Shown here: piece after piece, positions 17,250-22,765 of the stretch
How the letters are laid out: the number at the start of each line of letters is the position of its first letter
How positions within the stretch are numbered: the first letter of the stretch is position 1
Assembly (NCBI GenBank): GCA_043798445.1
Contig: JAZDOQ010000024.1
Location: 1 to 33,437 of the forward strand
Direction of reading: 5' to 3'
DNA: 33,437 bases
Source: CAIJMI01 sp043798445
Lineage (GTDB): Bacteria; Patescibacteriota; Microgenomatia; UBA10105; UBA927
Notes under the pieces: generated by a model
The model's database searches: none
Seen by the model: the letters and a program-made list of their open reading frames with translations, nothing else
Told to the model about the DNA's origin: nothing
Program-made: the position numbers and the translations under genes

Positions 17250-17354
17250 GAGGACTTAAAAACGTATTGAGTTGTATTGGTTTGTTTTGGAAACATTGAA
17301 GCTAATAGAAATTCCTGTCCTATATATTCCCGCATTTTTGAGACAGAGAAATTA
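17250..17354 (+). repeat. Intergenic repeat, copy A (full length)
   Basis: About 105 bp beginning GAGGACTTAAAAACGTATTG. Hand alignment with copy C (19385-19490) is ungapped, with 86 of 106 positions identical. The last 45 positions (from ATTCCTGTCC to GAGACAGAGAAA) are the most conserved. CTGTC (17315-17319) and GACAG (17342-17346), extended by TTC/GAA across a one-base bulge, can form a stem-loop. It lies between the HEPN-like gene and the AlkD pseudogene. Confidence 0.85.
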
Positions 17355-17374
17355 GAAGAAAACTTCTATCTTTG

Positions 17375-17383
17375 TGTTAAAAT
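17375..17383 (+). promoter_or_regulatory. Extended -10 promoter of the AlkD-like gene
   Basis: TGTTAAAAT (TG-n-TAAAAT) lies 7 nt before the ATG at 17391, the same layout as other leaderless-type promoters in this window. It begins just after repeat copy A ends. Confidence 0.45.
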
Positions 17384-17390
17384 AGCCAAT

Positions 17391-18101
17391 ATGAATCAGT
17401 ATCATGATGAGTTTATAACTCTTCTTCATAAATATTCAGGAATGGGGACTAAACACCAGGCGGAAAGAGAAAAACGATATATCGGTTCAACTAAACACTC
17501 ATATATAATAAGCAGTCCAGTTAAAAAACGATTGGTAAAGGACTGGATAAAACAACATCCATCTATTACCTTTCCTGAATATCTTGATCTTCTTAATGCT
17601 CTTTATCAAGGAACATCACATGACGAAATTTCACTTGCAGGAAAACTATTAGAATACATGCCAACATTGCGGAGACAATTGAAACCTGAATATCTTGATA
17701 CCTGGCTCGGTGTAGTGGAGGGGTGAGCAGAGGTAGATTCCATCTGTCAGTCAAATTTTACTGCTGACGAGTTACTTGCTACCTGGTCTGCATGGAAGAA
17801 ATTGATCAATCAATGTTCAATGAGTAAAAACATTCATAAACGGAGAGCGAGTCTTGTACTTCTTACTGGACCTGTAAGAAAATCTGCAGATACAAAATTA
17901 TCTACATTAGCATTTGAAGTTATTACAAAATTTCAAAAAGAGAATGATATTCTCATCACAAAAGCTATTTCCTGGCTTCTGCGTAATTTGATTAAACATC
18001 ATCGTAAAGAAGTAGAAATATATCTTAAAGGAAATTTCAACAGTCTTCCCAAAATTGCTATTCGGGAAACAACACAAAAATTACTTACTGGAAGAAAATA
18101 A
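17391..18101 (+). pseudogene. AlkD-like DNA alkylation repair protein interrupted by in-frame TGA
   Basis: Two open stretches in the same frame (17391-17723 and 17727-18101) join across a TGA at 17724-17726 to give one 236-codon AlkD-family protein of HEAT-like helical repeats. Visible family features are RYIGSTKHSYII near the N-terminus, YLDLLNALYQGTSHDE, EVDSIC after the stop, HKRRASLVLL, KAISWLLRNLIKHH and AIRETTQKLLTG. AlkD glycosylases (Bacillus cereus enzyme) remove alkylated bases using Trp109, Asp113 and Trp187. Here the TGA is codon 112 and Asp is 116, so the stop sits exactly at the Trp109 position (TGG to TGA), while the Trp187 equivalent (Trp195) is intact. No other disruption is seen, pointing to a very recent nonsense mutation, a sequencing error, or readthrough. 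The ATG at 17391 fits the promoter and the family start. Confidence 0.8.
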
Positions 18102-18169
18102 GACGAGGTATAAAATTTATATTTCCCTTTATCTTTGATTTCATAAAACATTTCTGTTACCTTTTTCTT

Positions 18170-18208
18170 GAAGACTTAAAAATGTATTGATTCTATTGGT
18201 TTATTTCG
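18170..18208 (+). repeat. Intergenic repeat, copy B (partial)
   Basis: About 39 bp matching the first 40 positions of copies A and C (starting GAAGACTTAAAAATGTATTG, then a one-base deletion, then CTATTGGTTTATTT). The conserved hairpin half seen in A and C is absent. It lies between the AlkD pseudogene and the three-gene peptidase operon. A pyrimidine-rich stretch precedes it, as in the other copies. Confidence 0.75.
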
Positions 18209-18232
18209 TATGACACATGATTTTTTAGTTTG

Positions 18233-18241
18233 TGATATATT
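18233..18241 (+). promoter_or_regulatory. Candidate extended -10 promoter of the peptidase operon
   Basis: TGATATATT (TG-n-TATATT) ends 10 nt before the ATG at 18252. The leader would be only a few nucleotides. The area is very AT-rich, so alternative boxes cannot be excluded. Confidence 0.35.
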
Positions 18242-18251
18242 GTAAATATAT

Positions 18252-18437
18252 ATGGATTTGAAAGCCAAATTTCAAAGTGTCTACGCAAATCTTCCTTTAG
18301 GAGCGAGAACAGAAATCGTTGCTACTATTGAGGGCGAACCTATGACGTGGAATGCAGTATTTATAGAAGTTCAGGAAGATACAGAAAAAAGTAAAAAGAT
18401 TCTTGTATTTCTTGAACAAATAGGAGTTCTTAAATGA
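18252..18437 (+). CDS. Small conserved-looking protein, first gene of peptidase operon
   Basis: A 61-aa protein with no membrane segment. It has the pattern LPLGARTEIVATIEGEPMTW, then NAVFIEVQEDTEKSKKILVFL: a two-strand N-terminal part with a Trp-Asn, then a helix ending in a hydrophobic tail. I recall similar small proteins (LP...R...SWN...E...T..GK.IL..L) in other Patescibacteria and archaea, but this is memory and not a search. It overlaps the next gene by ATGA and so is probably translated with it. It could be a regulator or adaptor of the downstream peptidase; function unknown. Confidence 0.7.
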   Translation: MDLKAKFQSVYANLPLGARTEIVATIEGEPMTWNAVFIEVQEDTEKSKKILVFLEQIGVLK

Positions 18438-18691
18438 GTGATAATGCTACGATACCCATCCTTTCAAAGGAAAAGGCTGACGAGCTTCAAGAGCAAATTA
18501 GAGAATTGGTCATTGCTCGTATTCGTACACTTTCTGATGATGTGTCGTTGTCAGTTGGTGGGGAGGACTTAAAAAGAGAAGAACTTATTGAACATGTTCA
18601 AAAAGAAGATGAAATCGGAAAAAACCTCATAGATATGCAAATAGAGTTTCTTCAAGATATGGCAAGTGGAGCTCTGTATGAAAACAAGTAA
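18434..18691 (+). CDS. Small helical protein, second gene of peptidase operon
   Basis: An 85-aa, charged, mostly helical protein: an N-terminal amphipathic helix (KEKADELQEQIRELVIARIR), a short DVSLSVGGEDLKREELIEHV segment, then a long helix (DEIGKNLIDMQIEFLQDM). No signal peptide or catalytic motif is evident. It overlaps the previous gene by ATGA and the next by 14 nt, so the three proteins are likely made together. The helical character suggests an adaptor or inhibitor that binds the peptidase, but that is inference only. Confidence 0.7.
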   Translation: MSDNATIPILSKEKADELQEQIRELVIARIRTLSDDVSLSVGGEDLKREELIEHVQKEDEIGKNLIDMQIEFLQDMASGALYENK

Positions 18692-19331
18692 AACGCTTCT
18701 TGTCACACGACCTGACTACGATCCAACAACACATTATTGTTATCATTGGTCAGAACCTGTTATAGAAAAAGCAAAAGAGAAATTATTTCGTGTTTTAGAT
18801 GTCGTGAATGATAAAGTGACGAAAGATGTATTTGAAAGTTATTTGCGAAAACAGGAGCCGCAATTTGTATTTCTTAATGGTCATGGATCAGAAACCGTTG
18901 TTACTGGTCAAGATGATCAACCAATTCTTGAAGGGACTAATCTGAACCTTATACCAAAGGGTTCTGTTGTATATGTACGGAGTTGTTATGTAGGTAGTAA
19001 ATTAGGTCATGATCTCGTTCAATACGCAGCGGCATTCATTGGATATAGCAAAGCTTTCGGATTTTTAAGACTTAATAATTACATGAAAGATCCGCTTGCC
19101 GATCCGTTGGCAAAGTTTAGTTTTGAACCGTCAAATCTTGTTGCAACAACACTTTTGAAAAGTAAAACTGTCGGGGAAGCTCATGAACGGTCAAAGATAG
19201 CTATGAAAAGAAATCTTCAGTATTTATTGTCTAGCAAAGCCTCTGATCTGGAGAGACAATGCGCAACGCCTTTATGGCGGAATTATAAATATCAGGTACT
19301 TCTTGGTGACACGGATACATGTATTGTTTGA
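18678..19331 (+). CDS. Caspase/CHAT-like (clan CD) cysteine peptidase
   Basis: A 217-aa soluble protein with the two catalytic elements of clan CD peptidases in order: a hydrophobic strand ending in FVFLNGHGSE (His69), and a second strand VVYVRSCYVGSKLG (Cys103). A small-residue region AAAFIGYSKAFGF follows. The N-terminus TLLVTRPDYDPTTHYCYHWS suggests a first beta-strand and a conserved RPxxDPTT segment. The spacing and Gly-His-Gly / x-Ser-Cys motifs fit caspases, gingipains and CHAT domains; the precise family and substrate are unknown. The ATG at 18678, with TGGAG 6 nt upstream, is preferred over a GTG at 18666. The gene is third in an overlapping operon with two small proteins and is followed by repeat copy C. 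Confidence 0.75.
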   Translation: MKTSKTLLVTRPDYDPTTHYCYHWSEPVIEKAKEKLFRVLDVVNDKVTKDVFESYLRKQEPQFVFLNGHGSETVVTGQDDQPILEGTNLNLIPKGSVVYVRSCYVGSKLGHDLVQYAAAFIGYSKAFGFLRLNNYMKDPLADPLAKFSFEPSNLVATTLLKSKTVGEAHERSKIAMKRNLQYLLSSKASDLERQCATPLWRNYKYQVLLGDTDTCIV

Positions 19332-19384
19332 TAGTATTTGAAACCTCTTTTTGATTTTATTCCAGTTTATGCTATTCTCTTTAT

Positions 19385-19490
19385 GAAGACTTAAAAATGT
19401 ATTGAATTGCATTGGTTGGTTTGGAATAGATTGAACTTAAAGGGTATTCCTGTCCTATAAATCCCCGCGTTTTTGAGACAGAGAAACTAA
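19385..19490 (+). repeat. Intergenic repeat, copy C (full length)
   Basis: A 106-bp copy starting GAAGACTTAAAAATGTATTG, aligned without gaps to copy A. It retains the bulged stem (CTGTC at 19450-19454, GACAG at 19477-19481, plus flanking TTC/GAA). It lies between the peptidase gene and the convergent ABC exporter genes and forms the right boundary of the accessory region. Confidence 0.85.
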
Positions 19491-19514
19491 TTTTTATTGA
19501 AGGATGCCTCATTT

Positions 19515-20303
19515 TTAATAATTCTGTATAAGTTTTCCCGTTTGTTTTGCCTTCTCAAAGGAAAAGTAAAAGAAAATCATGGCTAAGACAAGATATAGCG
19601 CGTTAAGTCCAAACGAAATTCCTATTTCTCCCCAGTTAATCATTTGTCCAGACATATGTGTTCGCATGTTTTCAAAAAGATAGGTTGAGGGAAGAATCAT
19701 TGCGATTGTTCTTGCCCAAGTAGGTAGTGTTGCGAGCGGATAGAACACGCAAGAGAGTGGTTGAACCAGAACGGCAACGGCCCAAATAAAAACCTCGACT
19801 GTATGACCGAATCGAATAATGAACGCCTGCACTACAAGACTCAAAGTCCATCCGAACATGGTAAGTCCTATTGCAGAAGGGATGATATAAAGGCCAATAG
19901 AGGTGATTTGAAAACCATAAAGGATATGAGCGAGGAAAAACATAAAAATAATTGAGATTGCGAGTTTAACGGTTGAAACAATTGCAACGCCAATGAGATA
20001 TTCTGCAACAGTTAATGGTGAAGAAAAAAGATTGATGAAATTTTTGTTCCATAATTCGTCAATCATCGCAAGAGACATATCCCGGCTTGCACGGTCAAAA
20101 AATGTCCATAGAATCACTGCGCCCAAGAGAATGGAGACAATGTTGATTTCTCCTCCCGAAGTTTTGGAAATAAACACGCTGAATAATCCCCAGATAAATA
20201 ACTCAAATGCAGGCCACCAGAAAATATCAAATATCCGAAAGACATCGCGCTTGGAGCTGTACCAGGACTTGATCATGATGGCAACAATTCTATTCCAGTT
20301 CAT
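19515..20303 (-). CDS. ABC-2 type exporter permease
   Basis: A 262-aa membrane protein with about six hydrophobic helices, of the ABC-2 (drug/polysaccharide/lipid) exporter type. The N-terminal amphipathic region is followed by an IFWWPAFELFIWG segment. The late hydrophobic region VLVQPLSCVFYPLATLPTWA, followed by ILPSTYLFENMR, is the classic ABC-2 signature (P-x-x-x-L-P-x-W-x-x, then P-x-x-x-x-x-E-x-x-R). It overlaps the upstream ATPase gene by ATGA on the - strand, so they form one exporter. The transported substrate cannot be inferred; no substrate-specific gene is adjacent. Confidence 0.88.
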   Translation of the reverse strand: MNWNRIVAIMIKSWYSSKRDVFRIFDIFWWPAFELFIWGLFSVFISKTSGGEINIVSILLGAVILWTFFDRASRDMSLAMIDELWNKNFINLFSSPLTVAEYLIGVAIVSTVKLAISIIFMFFLAHILYGFQITSIGLYIIPSAIGLTMFGWTLSLVVQAFIIRFGHTVEVFIWAVAVLVQPLSCVFYPLATLPTWARTIAMILPSTYLFENMRTHMSGQMINWGEIGISFGLNALYLVLAMIFFYFSFEKAKQTGKLIQNY

Positions 20304-21220
20304 GCAGCACCTTTCTTATGCGTCATTTTAATAAAATAATCTTCAAGTGTTGGTTTATCGACGGATATTTCACTATACCTGACTCCAAGTTCAGCAAGTC
20401 CTGCAAGAAGAAATGCGATATCCTGTTCATCAACGGAGATGGTCACATATCTTCCCTTTGTCACAATGGGGAATCCGGATTTTTCGGCAAATTGTATAGT
20501 CCGTTTCTGCCCGTCTATCATCATCAAATTTACCCGTATTTGGCGGACTTTTTTTGCCAATTGTTCCGGTGTGTCTTCTGCAACAATTTTTCCATGATTG
20601 ATGAATAGCACGCGATCACATACCTCCTCAACCTCTGCCATATTATGTGATGTTAAGAGAATGGTCATGCCTTGAGCCCTTGCATCAATAATCTCTTTTC
20701 GTACGAGTTCAGCAACATCAGGATCAAGACTTGCGGTCGGTTCATCAAGAAGTAATAATTTTGGTGAGTTTAGGAATGCTTTTGCTAAATATACGCGTGT
20801 TTTCTGACCCTGTGATAATGTGGCATGCCGTTTATTAAGAAACTCCTCAAGTTCAAATTTCTTGCTGTATGTGGTAATTTTTTCTTTTGCGTTTTTGACT
20901 TGATAGAGTCGTGCCATTACTTTTAAGTTTTCCATGACGGTAAGACGTGGTGCCATCTCAACATATGTTGATGAATAGTTAAGCTGCTGCAATATTTGTT
21001 CTTCATTGTTTTTAAAATCAAGGCCGAAAATCTGTATCGATCCGGATGTTGGTGTAATAAGACCAAGAAGCATAAAGATTGTTGTCGTTTTTCCTGCGCC
21101 GTTTGGTCCCAGTAATCCGACGATTTCCCCGGTTCCTACAGAAAAAGAAATATCTCGGACCGCTTCAAAATTCCCGAATGTTTTTGAAAGATGGCTAACT
21201 GATATACACGAACCACTCAT
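20300..21220 (-). CDS. ABC transporter ATP-binding protein
   Basis: A 306-aa ATPase with Walker A GPNGAGKTT (38-46), signature LSQGQ (135-139), Walker B LLLLDEP (155-161), a D-loop SLDPD and switch histidine (TSHNMAEVEE). The signature reads LSQGQ rather than LSGGQ. A C-terminal accessory domain of about 90 residues follows, as is common in CcmA/DrrA-type exporters. It pairs with the permease encoded by the overlapping next gene and would power export across the cytoplasmic membrane. Confidence 0.93.
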   Translation of the reverse strand: MSGSCISVSHLSKTFGNFEAVRDISFSVGTGEIVGLLGPNGAGKTTTIFMLLGLITPTSGSIQIFGLDFKNNEEQILQQLNYSSTYVEMAPRLTVMENLKVMARLYQVKNAKEKITTYSKKFELEEFLNKRHATLSQGQKTRVYLAKAFLNSPKLLLLDEPTASLDPDVAELVRKEIIDARAQGMTILLTSHNMAEVEEVCDRVLFINHGKIVAEDTPEQLAKKVRQIRVNLMMIDGQKRTIQFAEKSGFPIVTKGRYVTISVDEQDIAFLLAGLAELGVRYSEISVDKPTLEDYFIKMTHKKGAA

Positions 21221-21227
21221 ACTTATG

Positions 21228-21233
21228 AGTATA
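21228..21233 (-). promoter_or_regulatory. -10 box for the ABC exporter operon
   Basis: On the - strand TATACT ends 7 nt before the ATG at 21220, predicting a leaderless mRNA. TG immediately precedes the hexamer. It faces the promoter for the gene at 21308 about 60 bp away. Confidence 0.45.
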
Positions 21234-21292
21234 CAGCCACAAATTCATCAATGAAAGGAGTGTGTTAGCGTAAGGCAAAGAAATGAATGAAG

Positions 21293-21301
21293 TGATACCA
21301 T
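21293..21301 (+). promoter_or_regulatory. Extended -10 promoter of the DUF2079 gene
   Basis: TGATACCAT (TG-n-TACCAT) ends 6 nt before the ATG at 21308, again a leaderless layout. No convincing -35 box lies at the usual distance, consistent with an extended -10 promoter. Confidence 0.45.
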
Positions 21302-21307
21302 ATCTGT

Positions 21308-22753
21308 ATGATCCGGCTTCTGAATTTTTTTCATAAACATTCATTTTTTCTTTTACTTGTTTATTGCGGAATTCTTGCAATTTTATATAGCACACTTTCG
21401 ATTCTTCGTCACAATCATTTTCAATCAGGTGCATTTGATTTAGGACTCTATGATCAAGCAGTGTGGAAGTTTGGACACTTGTTGGGTCCGTATAATACGG
21501 TGAAAGACAGAATCATATTCGGTGACCATTTTGTGCTGACGCTTCCGATCTTTGGTATTCTTTTTTATCTTTGGGACAACGTGAGGATTCTTCTTATTGT
21601 TCAAGCTATTGCGATAGCGACATCCGTAATACCAATATTTCTTATTGCCAGAAAACGACTTGAGTCGTCATTCTCGGCTTTTTGCGTCGCCATCATATAT
21701 AGTTTATTTTATGGTATCCAGTACGGTGTATATTTTGACTTCCACCCGATTATTATCGGTGTAGCTGTTCTTTCATGGCTTGCATACTTTTGGGAATATG
21801 ATAAAAAATTTTTGTTTTGGATTACTTTCTTTGTCGGACTAGCAACACAAGAGAACATGGGGATTGCGATAGCGGGTTTAGCAGCAATTTTTTTCTTTCG
21901 TAAGAAATATTGGAAGACGGCAATTATTGTTGGAATTTTAGGTCTTGCCTACAGTTTGCTTTCAACGAAGGTAGCTGCCATGTTTTCACCGATTGGCTAT
22001 CAATACTGGCCACAGCTTCCAACAACGCTTGTTGACGCATTTGCACGGTTATTCGATAGTGAGGAAAAACGACAAGTATGGTTATATAGTTATTCAACAT
22101 TTTCGTTTCTCCCGCTTCTGTCTCCGGGTAGTCTGATAGCGGTGTTGATGGATCTCTCTCAGTATTTTGTAACAGGACCTGAATTTTCACGTATGTGGAG
22201 TCCGTTCATGCACCATAGAGCGATTCTTGCTCCTTTTCTGGTTCTTGGGACCATCGATGTCTTGTCAGTTCTTAAAAAAGTAAAACTGCGTGTCGTCTAT
22301 GTTGCAGCGTTCCTTCTTATTGTGTCATTAATACTGCAATACGTATTTCATTTTCCATTGAATAAACTTACCAAGTCTGAGTATTGGAAAGAAGAACCCT
22401 GGATGCAGGACACTAGACAACTCATTGAACGTGTGCCGAGAAACGCCTCCATTGCTGCACAACAGAATCTCGTGCCGCATCTGTCACATCGGAAGGAAAT
22501 ATATCTCGTATGGCCAAGGGAACATGATATTGACGAAATGCCATGCGGACAGAAACTTTGTTGGTGGCTAGATTTTGGTGTAACAGCTGAGTATTTGGTT
22601 GTTGATACAAGGCCTGGTCAATGGTTAACGCAAATTCTTGAAACAAATGAACACTGGAACAGTGCAATTGCCAATATGGAAAAAGCTGGAAGAATTCAGC
22701 TTGAAAAACAGGTAGGTGGCGCACGGTTGTACAAAATCCTCAAGCTAAAATGA
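21308..22753 (+). CDS. DUF2079 family polytopic membrane protein
   Basis: A 481-aa protein with about nine to ten hydrophobic segments in residues 10-350 and a soluble C-terminal part. The conserved GAFDLGLYDQAVWKFG early loop, FGDHFVLTLPIFG, then FDFHPIIIGV and ATQENMGIAI are typical of DUF2079 proteins, which resemble GT-C glycosyltransferases of the Pmt/ArnT type. A role in transferring sugar from a lipid carrier to surface molecules is plausible but not shown. It has its own leaderless-type promoter, divergent from the ABC exporter and upstream of ileS. Confidence 0.82.
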   Translation: MIRLLNFFHKHSFFLLLVYCGILAILYSTLSILRHNHFQSGAFDLGLYDQAVWKFGHLLGPYNTVKDRIIFGDHFVLTLPIFGILFYLWDNVRILLIVQAIAIATSVIPIFLIARKRLESSFSAFCVAIIYSLFYGIQYGVYFDFHPIIIGVAVLSWLAYFWEYDKKFLFWITFFVGLATQENMGIAIAGLAAIFFFRKKYWKTAIIVGILGLAYSLLSTKVAAMFSPIGYQYWPQLPTTLVDAFARLFDSEEKRQVWLYSYSTFSFLPLLSPGSLIAVLMDLSQYFVTGPEFSRMWSPFMHHRAILAPFLVLGTIDVLSVLKKVKLRVVYVAAFLLIVSLILQYVFHFPLNKLTKSEYWKEEPWMQDTRQLIERVPRNASIAAQQNLVPHLSHRKEIYLVWPREHDIDEMPCGQKLCWWLDFGVTAEYLVVDTRPGQWLTQILETNEHWNSAIANMEKAGRIQLEKQVGGARLYKILKLK

Positions 22754-22759
22754 TATACT
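22751..22759 (+). promoter_or_regulatory. Extended -10 promoter of ileS
   Basis: TGATATACT (TG-n-TATACT) overlaps the stop codon of the preceding gene and ends 6 nt before the ileS ATG. The predicted transcript is leaderless, and no Shine-Dalgarno sequence could fit. Confidence 0.5.
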
Positions 22760-22765
22760 ACACAT

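Noticed and set aside
17277..17390. N-terminal extension of the AlkD-like frame into repeat A
   Set aside because: The extension starts inside the repeat, has no family similarity, and is upstream of the promoter and the natural ATG at 17391.
17724..17726. Alternative genetic code with TGA as Trp or Gly
   Set aside because: TGA terminates many intact genes here (GlmU-like gene, ddl, murG, rodA, rpmA), and no other family-recognisable gene contains an internal TGA.
18563..18575. A fourth repeat copy: GAGGACTTAAAAA inside the second small gene
   Set aside because: Only 13 nt match the start of the repeat; it lies inside a coding region where it encodes GlyGluAspLeuLys-type sequence, and the similarity stops at once. 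Probably chance.
17250..19490. Integron attC sites as the explanation for the three repeats
   Set aside because: No GTTRRRY / RYYYAAC core sites or characteristic long imperfect palindrome were seen, and there is no integrase gene in the window.
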